Notes: generated from the sequence alone by a model not told the origin. A stretch of 64,000 nt of DNA from CAVZVZ01 sp963778895 (GCA_963778895.1 CAVZVZ010000005.1:186001-250000), one strand, 5' to 3'; shown: positions 17,200-27,713, numbered from the stretch's first letter. Numbers and translations: made by a program.

Positions 17200-19198
17200 T
17201 CAGTCGAGCAGGGCCTTGTCGATGAGCAGGCCCCGTCCCTCGCACTCGGGGCACAGTGACGAGAACGACTCCAGCAGGCCTTCGCCGATGCGCTTGCGGG
17301 TCATCTCGACCAGGCCGAGCTCGGAGATGTCGAACACCTGGGTGCGGGTCTTGTCGCGGGCCAGCGCGTCGCGGAACGTCTTGATGACCTCGTCGCGGTT
17401 GTCGCGGATCTCCATGTCGATGAAGTCGCACACGATGATGCCGCCGATGTCGCGCAGCCGGAGCTGCTTGGCGATCTCGACCGCGGCCTCGAGGTTGTTG
17501 CGATAGACGGTCTCTTCGAGGCTCGACGACCCCACGTTCTTCCCGGTGTTCACATCGATCACGGTGAGCGCCTCGGTGTGCTCGATGATCAGTGACCCAC
17601 CCGACGGCAACCAAACCTTGCGGTCGAGCGCCTTGTGCAATTGCTCGTGCACGTGATGACGCTCGAACACCGACAGGGGCTCGTTCTCCTTGTCGTAGAA
17701 CTGCACCCGGTCGGCCAGTGCCGGCGAGATGGACCCGACATAGCCCCGAATGTCTTCGTAGAGCTCCCGGTCGTCGATGACGATGCCGCGGTAGTCCTCG
17801 CTGAACTCCTCGCGGATCACGCGCACCGCCATGTCGGGCTCGCGGTAGAGCAGGTTCGGTGACTTTGCCGTCTTGGCCAGCGCGTCGATGCGACTCCACT
17901 GGTCGAGCAGCCGGTGCACGTCGGCCTCGATCTCCTCGGCGGTGACGCCTTCGGCCGCGGTGCGCACGATGATGCCGTGCTCGGCGGGCTTGGCCCGATC
18001 GAGGATCTGGCGGAGACGGCGACGTTCGTCGTCGGGCAACCGCTTGGAGATGCCGTAGGTCTTGCTGTTCGGGATGAGCACCACGAAGCGGCCGGGAAGC
18101 GAGACCTCCTGCGTGAGGCGGGCACCCTTGTGGGCGATCGGGTTCTTGGTGACCTGGCAGACGATGTTCTGCTTCGGCCTTCAGGATCTGCTCGATGCGC
18201 GCCGTGCTCTTCTCCTCGATGTCCTCGGCGTCGTACTGCACGTCACCGCGGTAGAGCACCGCGTTCTTGGGTGTGCCGATGTCGACGAACGCCGCCTCCA
18301 TGCCGGGCAGGACGTTCTGCACCTTGCCGAGGTACACGTTGCCGTGGATCTGAGACACGTCGTCGGCGGGTCGCGACACGTAGTGCTCGATCAGATTGCG
18401 GCCTTCGAGCACGGCCATCTGCGTGGCCCCCTCCCGCACGCTGACGACCATCAGATAGCGGCCGACCGGACGACCCTTGCGGTGGCGGCCGCGCCGCTTC
18501 TCGAGCTGCTCGTCGTCGAGCTCGAGGGGATCGCCCCCGAGGATCGCCTCCACCGGCTTCACCGGCGTCGACGCACCGCCGCGGCCGTTCCCGCCTCCAC
18601 TCGGACCGCCGGCGCCTCCACCGCTGCGGCCACGTCCACCTCGGCGGCGGCGGGGCTTGGCCTTGGCCTCGGCTGGCTCGGGTGCTTCGGTTTCGGCGGC
18701 CGGCGCCGGCCGGGTGTCTCCGATCTTGGGCTTGCGCACGAGCGCGCGATCGGCAGCCTCGGCTGACTTCGGGCGGCCTTCGTTGGCCCGCTCGGGCAGT
18801 TCGTCGGGGGTCTTGTCGCTCTCGCTGACGCGCTCGGTCTGCTTGGGCGGACGGGTCTGGCGGTTGGATGAACGGGCGGGTTTGCGCTCGGCATCGCCGC
18901 CGCCCGCGTCGGCTGGAGCCTCGTCGTCCGCACCTTCGTCGACGGCACCCTCGTCGCTTGGGTCGTCCGGCGATGCTTTGGCCCCACTGGACCCGCTGCG
19001 GTTGCGACCGCGGCCGCCTCGCGAGCCTCGCCGCCGGCGTGGCTTGTTCGCCCCCTCGCCGGAGCCAGATCCACCGGAGCCAGGGTCGTCACCCGTGGGT
19101 TCGGACGGGGCCTCGGGTTGCTGTCGCTTGGTCTCCGGCGCGGGCACGGGCCCACGGCTCGAGGAGTCGTCTCGATCGTTGATGACCGGCTCGGTCAT
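17200..19198 (-). CDS. rne: Ribonuclease E/G with long basic N-terminal tail, one frameshift
   Basis: One extra base near 18180 (in GAAGGCCGAAG) breaks the frame; removing it gives 665 residues. Residues 1-~235 are a low-complexity Arg/Gly/Ser/Pro/Glu tail (for example RRRGSRGGRGRNRSG). Then come the S1 domain (RYLMVVSVREGATQMAVLEG, GNVYLGKVQNVLPGMEAAFVD), the catalytic DNase I-like region with metal Asp residues in TVIDVNTGKNVG and IIVCDFIDME, and the zinc-link CPECEGRG near the C-terminus. This endonuclease matures rRNA and degrades mRNA. The C-terminus ends soon after the zinc link, as in RNase G and actinobacterial N-extended RNase E. The gene lies between the radical-SAM partners and rplU, a common actinobacterial arrangement. 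Essentiality in relatives makes a true mutation unlikely. Confidence 0.92.
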
Positions 19199-19213
19199 GG
19201 TGGCGTTCCCTTC

Positions 19214-19942
19214 TCATGACGCACGCTCCTCCGCGTGCGTGGCCGGCGTCGCGTGCAGCGGTTCGCGCTTCGCGCCGTCGCCAGTGCTGGACGATTCAGT
19301 GGTGATCCATTGGTGTGTACGACAAACCCGCCCGCCCTCGGTGATGGGATCGGGGAGCGCGGGTTCGAAAGCAGCCAACAGCTCGGCAGGTCGTACACCC
19401 CGAGGTTGGGTAGAGAGCTCGGTCTCGAGATGGTCGTCGACCACCTCGAGCCGGAGAATCGTGGGACGCAGGTCGTCGTGCACCGCCTGGCCCTTGCGCT
19501 CGCGCGTGACCGGAATTTCGTCGCGCGCCAACAACGCCGCGACCTGATCGGCGGCGGCCGCCGGCGACTGATCGACGAGGTCGAGCCGCCAGGTGCAACT
19601 CGTGACCGCCTGCTGGAGCGACGTCTCGCTGCGCTCGATGACCGCAGCTGTCTCGACGTCGAGGCCCGGCGGCAGCAACGCACTGAGCTGTGCCGGCAGG
19701 GCCGCCACTTGGACGTCACCGGCATCGTCGGGGCGCAGATCGATGTCGAGGTACTCGCCGAGCGACTCGTAGCCGGTCGACAGCGCCAGGCCGAAGTGCA
19801 CCTTCGGGCGGGGCGAGAACCCTTCGGTCATGGCCAGCGGCAAGCCGGCACGGCGCAGCGATCGCTCGAGGATGCGGGCCACGTCGCGGTGGCCCGTGAA
19901 CCGGACCTTGCCGAGCTTGGTGAACCGCAGCCGGACCCTCAT
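19214..19942 (-). CDS. TIGR03936-type radical-SAM-linked protein (DUF2344)
   Basis: The start is ATG 19942, overlapping the TIGR03960 stop in ATGA. The 242-residue protein opens MRVRLRFTKLGKVRFTGHRD and continues with GLPLAMTEGFSPRPKVHFGLAL, the hallmark of the TIGR03936/DUF2344 family, which in most genomes is next to or fused with the B12-binding-like radical SAM protein. The molecular reaction is not established. Tight coupling to its partner and to rne fits a role in RNA or ribosome modification, which is inference. Confidence 0.9.
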   Translation of the reverse strand: MRVRLRFTKLGKVRFTGHRDVARILERSLRRAGLPLAMTEGFSPRPKVHFGLALSTGYESLGEYLDIDLRPDDAGDVQVAALPAQLSALLPPGLDVETAAVIERSETSLQQAVTSCTWRLDLVDQSPAAAADQVAALLARDEIPVTRERKGQAVHDDLRPTILRLEVVDDHLETELSTQPRGVRPAELLAAFEPALPDPITEGGRVCRTHQWITTESSSTGDGAKREPLHATPATHAEERAS

Positions 19943-21885
19943 GTTCTCGCCGCCGAGAGCGCTACCGGCACCTCGATGCCGAACTCGAGACCCTGGCCCG
20001 TGCCCTGGGAGCCGCCGGCGGGCGGAGTCGCCGAGGCCACGATGTGCTCGATCGAGTAGCCGGTGCACGCCCCGCAGTCGTAGCAAGGCGTCCACCTGCA
20101 GTCCTCGAGGCCGACCTCGTCGAGGGCGTCGCGCCAGTCCTGCCACAGGAAGTCCTTGTGCAGGCCGGCCGACAAGTGGTCCCACGGCAGGACCTCGGTC
20201 TCGGTGCGATGCCGGTACACGTACCAGTCGAAGTCGAGCCCGTGACGAGCCATGGCATCGGTCCAGAGGTCGAGCGAGAAGCACTCGGACCATTCCTGGA
20301 ACGTGCCCCCGTTGCGCCAGACGTCCTCGATCACCGGGCCGAGACGACGATCGCCTCGACTGGTGAGGCCTTCGATGACGGTGGCCTTCGGGTCGTGCCA
20401 CTTGAGCTGCGCGCCACGCGACTTGCGCAGATCGTCACGGAGCAGCCCGACCTTGCGGTGCAGTTCGGTCACCGTGTTCTGTCCGAACCACTGGAAGGGC
20501 GTGAACGGCTTGGGCACGAAGCCACCGACCGACACGGTGACGGTTGGGTTCTTCTGGTGTTCCCGGCCGATGTCGATGCAGTTGCGGGCCAGATCGGCGA
20601 TGCCGAGCGTGTCGACGTCGGTCTCGGTGGGCAGGCCGGTGAGGAAGTACAGCTTCACGCGTCGCCAGCCTTGCGAGTAAGCCGAGCCCACCGCGCCGTA
20701 CAAGTCGTCTTCTTTGATGAGCTTGTTGATGACTTGGCGCATGCGCCACGAACCGGCCTCGGGCGCGAACGTGAGTCCCGTGCGCCGACCCTTCTGCAAC
20801 TCGCTCGCGATGCCGACGGTGAACGCGTCGACCCGCAGACTCGGGAGCGACACGTTGGTCGACTGACCGTTCACCGGGTCGGCGACGATGTCGCGCACCA
20901 GCGGCTCGATCCCGCTGAAGTCCGCGGTCGAGAGCGACGTGAGCGCCACCTCGTCGTAGCCGGTGCGACGCAAACCGTCGGCGACCATGGTGCGCACCTG
21001 GTCGAGCGGCCGCTCGCGCACGGGCCGGGTGATCATCCCCGCTTGGCAGAATCGGCAGCCCCGGGTGCACCCACGGAACACTTCGACGTTCAAGCGATCG
21101 TGCACGACCTCGGTGAGCGGCACGAGCTGGTTCTTGGGGTAGGGCCACTCGGCGAGATCGGCGACGGTGCGCTTCTCGACCTGCGCGGGCACGTCGGGAT
21201 ACTTGGGCGTGACCGACACGAGGTCGGCGCCCGAGTACTGCACGTCGTACATCGACGGCACGTACACGCCCGGGATGCGGGCCAGCGCGCGCAGGACCTC
21301 TTCGCGGGAGCGATCACCGGAACGACCGCTGGTCTTCCACGCCTGCACCACGTCGGTGATCTCCGACACGACCTCTTCGCCGTCGCCGAGCACGACGAAA
21401 TCCATGAAGTCCGCGATCGGCTCGGGGTTGTACGTGCAGTGCCCACCCGCGGCGATGAGCGGATCCTCGGGCCGGCGGTCGGCTGCCCGAACCGGGACGC
21501 CCGCCAGATCGATGCAATTGAGCACGTTCGTGTACACGAGCTCGGCCGACAGGTTGAAGGCGATCAGGTCGAAGTCGGCCGCCGGACGATGGGTGTCGAC
21601 CGAGAACAGCGGCAGGTCGCGGGCGCGCAGCTCCGCTTCGAGGTCGACCCATGGGGCGTAGGTCCGTTCCGCCACCGCATCGGGGCGCTCGTTCAGGATC
21701 TCGTAGAGGATCTGCAAGCCCTGGTTGGGCAAGCCGATCTCGTAGGTGTCGGGATAAACGAGCAGCCAGGCCACTTTGCCGGCGCCATGCTCAGGACGGA
21801 TCGACCCGTCCTCGAGCCCGATGTAGCGAGCAGGTTTCTGGACCTTGGCCAGCAGGGATTCGAGCTGAGGCCAAAGATCGGTCAT
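19939..21885 (-). CDS. TIGR03960-family B12-binding-like radical SAM protein
   Basis: The start is placed at ATG 21885 (648 residues), with AGGA about 10 bases upstream; 15 further in-frame residues upstream look non-coding. The N-terminal ~230 residues form a B12-binding-like Rossmann domain (KVAWLLVYPDTYEIGLPNQG), followed by the radical SAM core with the 4Fe-4S triad CTRGCRFCQAG near residue 275 and later FAPEAGSWRMR. The C-terminal part has CRWTPCYDCGAC, a second Cys cluster. It is a family-level assignment; the substrate is unknown. It is coupled to the TIGR03936 partner and follows rodA. Confidence 0.92.
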   Translation of the reverse strand: MTDLWPQLESLLAKVQKPARYIGLEDGSIRPEHGAGKVAWLLVYPDTYEIGLPNQGLQILYEILNERPDAVAERTYAPWVDLEAELRARDLPLFSVDTHRPAADFDLIAFNLSAELVYTNVLNCIDLAGVPVRAADRRPEDPLIAAGGHCTYNPEPIADFMDFVVLGDGEEVVSEITDVVQAWKTSGRSGDRSREEVLRALARIPGVYVPSMYDVQYSGADLVSVTPKYPDVPAQVEKRTVADLAEWPYPKNQLVPLTEVVHDRLNVEVFRGCTRGCRFCQAGMITRPVRERPLDQVRTMVADGLRRTGYDEVALTSLSTADFSGIEPLVRDIVADPVNGQSTNVSLPSLRVDAFTVGIASELQKGRRTGLTFAPEAGSWRMRQVINKLIKEDDLYGAVGSAYSQGWRRVKLYFLTGLPTETDVDTLGIADLARNCIDIGREHQKNPTVTVSVGGFVPKPFTPFQWFGQNTVTELHRKVGLLRDDLRKSRGAQLKWHDPKATVIEGLTSRGDRRLGPVIEDVWRNGGTFQEWSECFSLDLWTDAMARHGLDFDWYVYRHRTETEVLPWDHLSAGLHKDFLWQDWRDALDEVGLEDCRWTPCYDCGACTGYSIEHIVASATPPAGGSQGTGQGLEFGIEVPVALSAART

Positions 21886-21960
21886 TTCGCAGGATCCTAC
21901 CGGATGTGCCCTCTGACACTCGCACTCCACCCCCGTTCTGGCAGGTCAAGTGCGGTTGGG

Positions 21961-23139
21961 TCAGCGGAAGCGGCGCATGTGGACGTTGAGCACCAGGCCG
22001 ATGGCCGCGAAGGTCACCAATGTGGACGAGCCGCCGTAGGAGAGCAGCGGCAAGGGAATGCCGGTCACGGGCATGATGCCCATGGCCATGCCGACGTTCT
22101 CGAACACTTGGAACACGAGCATCGACAGCACACCGACGCAGTACAAGGTGCCGAGCAGGTCACGGCTGAGCTTGGCCGTGCGCCAGACCCGCCAGATGAT
22201 CACGCCGTAGAGACCCAGCACCACCGCTCCCCCGACGAAGCCGAGCTCCTCACCGACCGCGGTGAAGATGAAGTCGGTCTGTTGCTCGGGCACGTAGTTG
22301 AGCTGGGTCTGCGGTCCCCGGAAGAGTCCCGCACCCGTGACGCCCCCGTTGCCGATCGCATTCTGGCTCTGGCCCACGTTGTAGGACGTGCCCTGGGTGT
22401 CGGAGTTCGGCGAGAGGAATTCGGTGAAGCGATCCTTCTGGTACTGCTTCAGGACACTCGAGTTGAAGGCGCCGAGCACCGCCACGATCCCGAGCGCACT
22501 GAGGATCACGATGTAGCGGAAGCGCAGCCCGCCGATCAGCATCATGCCGAGCACGATGGCAACGAGCACGGCGACGGTGCCGAGGTCGGGCTGGATCAAG
22601 ATCAATCCCATGGGCACGCCGCACAGCACCCCCAGGATCCCAATTCGTTTCAGGTCGATGTCGCCGGCCCATTCGGCGAGCAGTGCCCCCAAAGTGACGA
22701 TCAACGCGATCTTTGCGAACTCGGCCGGCTGGAGCTGGAACGGCCCCAAGGCGAACCACGCCTGTGCACCGTTGACCTGGCTACCGAAGGGCGACAACAC
22801 GAGGACCAGCAACACCACCGCGCCGCCGTAGAGCACCCACGCGAAGTCACGGATGCGGTGGTAGTCGACCAGCGTGACCACCGCGAGCACGCCGAACCCG
22901 ATGATCATGAACAACGACTGCTTGATCAGGAACGACGTGTCGGGCGTGCTGCCGGAGCCCTTCGTCGAACTGAACACCATCAGAATGCCGAGCGCGGCCA
23001 CCGCCATCGTGCACACGAGCAGCACCACATCGACGTGGCGCAGCGGCGCCGACGGATCGCGGCGGCTGCGGTCGGTACCGAGGCGCGGCGCGGCGGCCGT
23101 GGGGTTGAGACTCGCCAGCCCCATGCGGGAGAGCGCCAT
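21961..23139 (-). CDS. rodA: Rod-shape determining SEDS glycosyltransferase RodA
   Basis: The 392-residue polytopic protein (about 10 helices) belongs to the SEDS family that polymerises lipid II. Signature stretches include MVFSSTKGSG, VNGAQAWFALGPFQLQPAEF with the catalytic-loop Asp-equivalent region following, and the C-terminal MPVTGIPLPLLSYGGSS. The start overlaps the mrdA stop by one base (TGATG). Pairing with a class B PBP and mreBCD identifies it as RodA rather than FtsW. Confidence 0.94.
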   Translation of the reverse strand: MALSRMGLASLNPTAAAPRLGTDRSRRDPSAPLRHVDVVLLVCTMAVAALGILMVFSSTKGSGSTPDTSFLIKQSLFMIIGFGVLAVVTLVDYHRIRDFAWVLYGGAVVLLVLVLSPFGSQVNGAQAWFALGPFQLQPAEFAKIALIVTLGALLAEWAGDIDLKRIGILGVLCGVPMGLILIQPDLGTVAVLVAIVLGMMLIGGLRFRYIVILSALGIVAVLGAFNSSVLKQYQKDRFTEFLSPNSDTQGTSYNVGQSQNAIGNGGVTGAGLFRGPQTQLNYVPEQQTDFIFTAVGEELGFVGGAVVLGLYGVIIWRVWRTAKLSRDLLGTLYCVGVLSMLVFQVFENVGMAMGIMPVTGIPLPLLSYGGSSTLVTFAAIGLVLNVHMRRFR

Positions 23140-25097
23140 CAGTCGGCCTTCCCGACGAGGATGTCGCCGACGTTGCTGATCTGTTGACCCGACAGCAGCT
23201 CGAGCACACGCCTCATAACGGGAGCGGCGGCATCGGCGCCGAAGCCGGACTCCTCGAGCACCGCGGCGCCGGCGTACTTCGGATCGTTCACGGGAGCGAA
23301 CATGGCGAACACCGACGTATCGGCTTTGCCCTGCACCTGTGCGGTACCGGTCTTGGCGGCGATGAGGAAGTTCTTCTGGTCGAAGCCCTGGAAGGTGGCG
23401 TACGCCGTGCCACCGGATCGGTTCGTCACCCCGACGAGCCCGTCCACGATCGGGTCCCGCACGTTGCCCGGCATGTCGAGCTGGGCCTTGACGACCGGGT
23501 CGATCGTGCGGATGACGCTGGCGGGGTCGTACGGATTGCTGTTCGGCTTCAGGATCCTCGCGACGACCTGAGGCTGATACACGGTGCCGCCGTTGGCAAT
23601 CGTCGCGTACACGTTCGCCAACTGCAGCGGCGTGACGAGCACGATGTTCTGGCCGATAGCGCCTTGGATGTCGTCACCGGGGAACCAATCGCTGTAAGGG
23701 AAGCCCGCGGGGTTCTGTTCGTGGAGCTTCTTCTTCGTCTCGGGATCGATGATCAAACCGGGTTGCTCCCCCGCGATCGGGATACCGCTCGTCGAGCCCA
23801 GGCCGAAAGAGCGCGCCGTGTCCTGCATCGCGTTCCCGAGTTGATCGCGTTGGCGGTAGAAGTTGTTGCCGACCCAGTAGAAGTACACGTCGCTCGAAAC
23901 GGTCAGGGCCTGGGGAACGTTCACACTGCCCTTGGCCCCGCCGCTGCTGAATGTCTGGTTTCCCGAGACATAGGAGCCGGTGTCGTTGTAATAGGTGTTG
24001 GCGGTGATGAGTCCACTTTCCATGGCGGCGTAGGCCGTGATCGGCTTGAACGTCGAACCGGGCGCGTACTGACCCTGCAGCGCTCGGTTGATCAGCGGGT
24101 TGTCGGTCTCGGCACCCAACGTCAACTGGTTGTAGCGGGCTTGCGAGATGCCGTTGACGAACTCCTCGGGGTTGTACGTCGGATACGACGCCATGGCAAC
24201 CACGCCGCCGTTGCGCGGATCGAGGATGACCGCGGAGCCCGCGGGTGCTTTCTTGATGTGACCGTCGGTCGTACGGTGCCCGCGCGCCGCGTCCAGCTGT
24301 TCGCGCAACGCGGTCTCCGTCGTCTTCTGTACGTCGAGGTCGAGCGTGAGCTGAATGTCGTTGCCCGGTTCGGGTGGCGTGTAGTCGACCGTGCGAATCG
24401 GACGGTTGTTGGAGTCGACCTCGATCACTCGCACACCGGGCGTACCGCGCAGCTCGTCCTCGTACGCGCTCTCGACTCCGCCCTTGCCGATCGGGCTGTC
24501 GGGTTGGTACGGCTTGGGCTTGTCGGAGCCCTTGCGCGCGTTGTACTCGTCCGCCGAGATGCGCCCGACATAGCCCAACAGGTGCGCCGCGGTCGTTCCC
24601 TCGGGATAGTTGCGCACCGACTGGCGGGTCACCTCGACGGCGGGGAACTCGTCTTCCCGCTCACCTAGGTACAGCTGAAGTTCCTCGGGTACGTCGATCG
24701 CGACGGGAATGGGTTGCAGCGGGCTGTACTGCCCGTCCGTCAGACTGCTGTCGATGCTGCTGACCTTGGTCGGTACTCCGAAGCTCGTAAGTGTCTCGGC
24801 CAAGTGCAACACCAGTGCGTCGCGATCGGACTGGCTCATGGTGCGCAACTCGACCGGGTCGACCGTGACCACGCGCGACGTGCGGTTGTCGACGATCACG
24901 CGTCCTTTGGCGTCGAGGATGCGGCCCCGTGGCGCTTCTTCGGTCACCGTGCGCACCCGGTTCGCCTGCGCCTCGACCTTGAACTCGGGCGCCGCCATCA
25001 CTTGCAGGTACCAGAGCCGCGCGAAGAGCGCGCCGAAGAGCGACAGGGCGACGATGCCGAGAATGCTCAGCCGGAGTCGGGGGGACTGGTTATCCAT
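23139..25097 (-). CDS. mrdA: Penicillin-binding protein 2 (class B transpeptidase)
   Basis: The 652-residue protein has an N-terminal membrane anchor (LGIVALSLFGALFARLWYL), the PBP dimerisation domain with RGRILDAKGRVIVDN, and a transpeptidase domain carrying SxxK in APGSTFKPITAY, SxN-like SSDVYFYWVGNNF, and KTGT in AAKTGTAQVQG. It crosslinks peptidoglycan during elongation with RodA. It lies in the mreBCD-mrdA-rodA operon. Confidence 0.96.
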   Translation of the reverse strand: MDNQSPRLRLSILGIVALSLFGALFARLWYLQVMAAPEFKVEAQANRVRTVTEEAPRGRILDAKGRVIVDNRTSRVVTVDPVELRTMSQSDRDALVLHLAETLTSFGVPTKVSSIDSSLTDGQYSPLQPIPVAIDVPEELQLYLGEREDEFPAVEVTRQSVRNYPEGTTAAHLLGYVGRISADEYNARKGSDKPKPYQPDSPIGKGGVESAYEDELRGTPGVRVIEVDSNNRPIRTVDYTPPEPGNDIQLTLDLDVQKTTETALREQLDAARGHRTTDGHIKKAPAGSAVILDPRNGGVVAMASYPTYNPEEFVNGISQARYNQLTLGAETDNPLINRALQGQYAPGSTFKPITAYAAMESGLITANTYYNDTGSYVSGNQTFSSGGAKGSVNVPQALTVSSDVYFYWVGNNFYRQRDQLGNAMQDTARSFGLGSTSGIPIAGEQPGLIIDPETKKKLHEQNPAGFPYSDWFPGDDIQGAIGQNIVLVTPLQLANVYATIANGGTVYQPQVVARILKPNSNPYDPASVIRTIDPVVKAQLDMPGNVRDPIVDGLVGVTNRSGGTAYATFQGFDQKNFLIAAKTGTAQVQGKADTSVFAMFAPVNDPKYAGAAVLEESGFGADAAAPVMRRVLELLSGQQISNVGDILVGKAD

Positions 25098-25133
25098 GAG
25101 GGAGCTTCGAGAAAACCTCGCACAGCGGGCGGC

Positions 25134-25640
25134 TCATCGGAGCGCGGCCCGCAGCGACGGCTCGACGGGCCAGGACCACCGGACCACGCGTCGAGCCAGG
25201 GGGTACAGGATGACGTTGCCGACGGCGACCACCAACATGGTCACGGGCAAATGCGCGGAAATCGCGTTCGATTGGCCCAATACCTCGGCCACCACCGCGT
25301 ACAGCGCGATGGCGGCCGCGCTCGACGCCGCGACCAGCACCAGCGGCCAGAGGCGGTTGGCGCGGAGCACAGCGCCCTGCAGCCGACCCATGCCGTACCC
25401 GACCAGGCAGTAGACGAGCGCCGACAGCCCGAGCGGCGTCTGCACCAGCAGATCGAGGGTGAGCCCAGCGAAGAACCCGAGGATCGCCCCACGCTCGGGA
25501 CCGAGCATCATGCCCGCCGCGATGGCGATCAGCAGGAAGACGTCGACGGAGACCCCCGCCACCCGCAGCTGTGAGAACAGGCCCCGCTGCAGCACGGCAG
25601 CCGAGAAGAGGACCAGGGTGATCCGAGCGGCGCTCTTCAT
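25134..25640 (-). CDS. mreD: Rod shape-determining protein MreD
   Basis: The 168-residue membrane protein has about five hydrophobic segments (LVLFSAAVLQRGLFSQLRV, VFLLIAIAAGMMLGPERGAI, LGFFAGLTLDLLVQTPLGLS). The GPERGAILGFFAGLTLDL stretch is MreD-like. It is 10 bases after mreC and 36 before mrdA. MreD is poorly conserved, so position carries much of the call. Confidence 0.88.
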   Translation of the reverse strand: MKSAARITLVLFSAAVLQRGLFSQLRVAGVSVDVFLLIAIAAGMMLGPERGAILGFFAGLTLDLLVQTPLGLSALVYCLVGYGMGRLQGAVLRANRLWPLVLVAASSAAAIALYAVVAEVLGQSNAISAHLPVTMLVVAVGNVILYPLARRVVRWSWPVEPSLRAALR

Positions 25641-25650
25641 CGGGGCGCCC

Positions 25651-26484
25651 TCATCGATCCGTGGGCTCCCACAGCACGACGCTCACGAACGTGAGGTCCG
25701 ACAGATCGGCCAGCATCTGCACATCGAGGTGCTGATCGAGCGAGCCGTCGTTGGGCTGCACGTTCGTCACGGTGCCGATCGGCAGGCCCTGCGGATAGCG
25801 ACTGCCGGCCAAGCCACTGGTCACCAGGATCTGCCCGGGCAACACGATGCGCCCGACGTCGGTGGTGGCGCTCAGGCGCACTCCGTCGGCCAACCCACGT
25901 GCTTCGCCCAACACGTTCGTGCCGACCACGCTGAAGCCGACGGTGAACGCGCCGCTGCTCAGCAACTCGACCGTCGCACGGTCACCCGATGTCGTGTCCA
26001 CGCGACCAATGAGCCCTCGTCCCGTGACGACGGCCATGCCCTTCTTGATGCCGGCGTTCTCGCCCTTGTCGATCTCGATGGTGTGATCGAAGTTCGCGAC
26101 CGCGCCCGACACCACACGTGCTCCCGCCGTCGGAATGTCACCGACGAAGGGAATGTCGACCTGTTCGAGCAACTGCTGCAGGCTCTGCTTCGCCACGTCG
26201 CCGCTAGTGATCTGCCCTTCGAGCTCGTCTACGCGTTGACGCAACGCTTCGTTCTCGCTCTTCACGTTGTCGTAGTCGAACGCGCCGTTCCAAGCGTCAC
26301 CCACGGGGCGCAACGTGTCGCTGGCGAAGTTGCCGACCGGCTCGAACGCGTCGAGCACCGCGCTGCGAACGGAGTTCAGCGGGGCGAACCCGCGGAAGTC
26401 GAGCGTCAACAGCGTGATCGACGTGAGAATCAGAAGGATGAGTGTGAAGCGCGTGCGACCGCCGCGCCTCGTGGAGAGGGCCAC
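25651..26484 (-). CDS. mreC: Rod shape-determining protein MreC
   Basis: The 277-residue protein has one N-terminal membrane helix (FTLILLILTSITLLTLDF), a short coiled coil (ENEALRQRVDELEGQI) and the extracellular beta-rich MreC domain (GARVVSGAVANFDHTIEIDKG, GMAVVTGRGLIGRV). MreC links MreB filaments to the PBP2/RodA synthase. It is 13 bases after mreB. Confidence 0.95.
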   Translation of the reverse strand: MALSTRRGGRTRFTLILLILTSITLLTLDFRGFAPLNSVRSAVLDAFEPVGNFASDTLRPVGDAWNGAFDYDNVKSENEALRQRVDELEGQITSGDVAKQSLQQLLEQVDIPFVGDIPTAGARVVSGAVANFDHTIEIDKGENAGIKKGMAVVTGRGLIGRVDTTSGDRATVELLSSGAFTVGFSVVGTNVLGEARGLADGVRLSATTDVGRIVLPGQILVTSGLAGSRYPQGLPIGTVTNVQPNDGSLDQHLDVQMLADLSDLTFVSVVLWEPTDR

Positions 26485-26497
26485 CGAGCCCGCTCCG

Positions 26498-27544
26498 TCA
26501 ACCGCTCACGTTCGCCGAGAAGAGCACGCCCTTCAACGCCTCGAACTCCTCGAGCGACTGGCCCGACCCGATCGCCACCGCGTACAGCGGGTTGGGGGCG
26601 ACCACGATGGGCATGCCGGTCTCGTGCTCCAGGCGGGCATCGATGCCGTTCAGGAGGGCGCCGCCACCAGCAAGAACGATGCCTTGCTCCATGATGTCGG
26701 CCGCCAGCTCCGGGGGTGTCTTGTCGAGCGTGACCTTTACGGCGTCGACGACAGCCGACACCGGTTCTTCGATGGCTTCGCGGATCTCCTCGGTGGAGGT
26801 GACGATGGTCTTCGGCAAACCGGTGACCAAATCGCGACCGCGAATCTCGGCGTGCAGCTCTTGTTCGAGCGGCCAGGCCGAACCCAGCGCCATCTTGACT
26901 TCTTCCGCCGTGCGTTCTCCGAGCGCCAGGCTGTATTCCTTCTTGATGAAGTTGATGATGGCGTCGTCGAGCTCGTCGCCGCCGACGCGAATCGACTGGC
27001 TCGTGACCACACCGCCGAGGGAGATCACCGCGACCTCGGTCGTGCCCCCACCGATGTCGACGATCATGTTGCCGGTCGGCTCCTGCACGGGAAGACCCGC
27101 GCCGATTGCGGCGGCCATCGGTTCTTCGATGATGTACGCCGGCTTACGAGCGCCCGCGAACTCGGCGGCCTCTTGCACCGCGCGTTGTTCGACAGGCGTG
27201 ATGCCCGAAGGCACGGCGATGACCATGCGGGGCTTGGCCCACTTCGAGCGATGCACCTTCTGGATGAAGTAGCGCAGCATCTTCTCGCAGTAGTCGAAGT
27301 CGGCGATGACGCCGTCCTTCAAAGGGCGAATGGCCCGGATGTGTGCCGGTGTGCGGCCGATCATGCGTTTGGCCTCGGCGCCGACCGCAACCGGGCGACC
27401 GTCGTCGACGTTGATCGCCACGACCGAGGGTTCGTTCAGAACGATGCCCTCGCCGCGTACGTAGATGAGCGTGTTGGCGGTGCCGAGATCGACCGCCATG
27501 TCGCGGCCCATGATCGAGGAGAGGGTTGGCATTCGAGCGGCCAT
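26498..27544 (-). CDS. mreB: Actin-like rod-shape protein MreB
   Basis: The start is placed at ATG 27544 (348 residues); ATG 27532 is an alternative. Actin-fold nucleotide motifs are clear: phosphate 1 DMAVDLGTANTLIYVRG, connect 1 EEPMAAAIGAG, phosphate 2 IVDIGGGTTEVAVISLGG and adenosine GIVLAGGGALL. MreB organises lateral wall synthesis. It heads mreBCD-mrdA-rodA. About 170 bases upstream separate it from ndk. Its presence predicts rod-shaped cells. Confidence 0.97.
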   Translation of the reverse strand: MAARMPTLSSIMGRDMAVDLGTANTLIYVRGEGIVLNEPSVVAINVDDGRPVAVGAEAKRMIGRTPAHIRAIRPLKDGVIADFDYCEKMLRYFIQKVHRSKWAKPRMVIAVPSGITPVEQRAVQEAAEFAGARKPAYIIEEPMAAAIGAGLPVQEPTGNMIVDIGGGTTEVAVISLGGVVTSQSIRVGGDELDDAIINFIKKEYSLALGERTAEEVKMALGSAWPLEQELHAEIRGRDLVTGLPKTIVTSTEEIREAIEEPVSAVVDAVKVTLDKTPPELAADIMEQGIVLAGGGALLNGIDARLEHETGMPIVVAPNPLYAVAIGSGQSLEEFEALKGVLFSANVSG

Positions 27545-27713
27545 AGCGAGTGTGCGGCCTCCGGCGGGCGGAGTGAGGGTGGGCGAGCCGATGCGTGAAA
27601 CCTGCGCGAAGGCTAGGCGACGATGCCCGCCCTGTGCAGGGGTTCTTTGCACCCGCTGGGGTCGCACAAGCGTAGCGTTTCGTAACGAGACTGCAATATC
27701 GGGCTGGTCAGCC

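Noticed and set aside
20044..23187. A long open frame of over 1000 codons on the + strand opposite the TIGR03960 and rodA genes
   Set aside because: It mirrors the opposite-strand codon pattern of well-recognised genes, is His/Arg/Glu/Val-rich with no domain signature, and is a GC-driven shadow.
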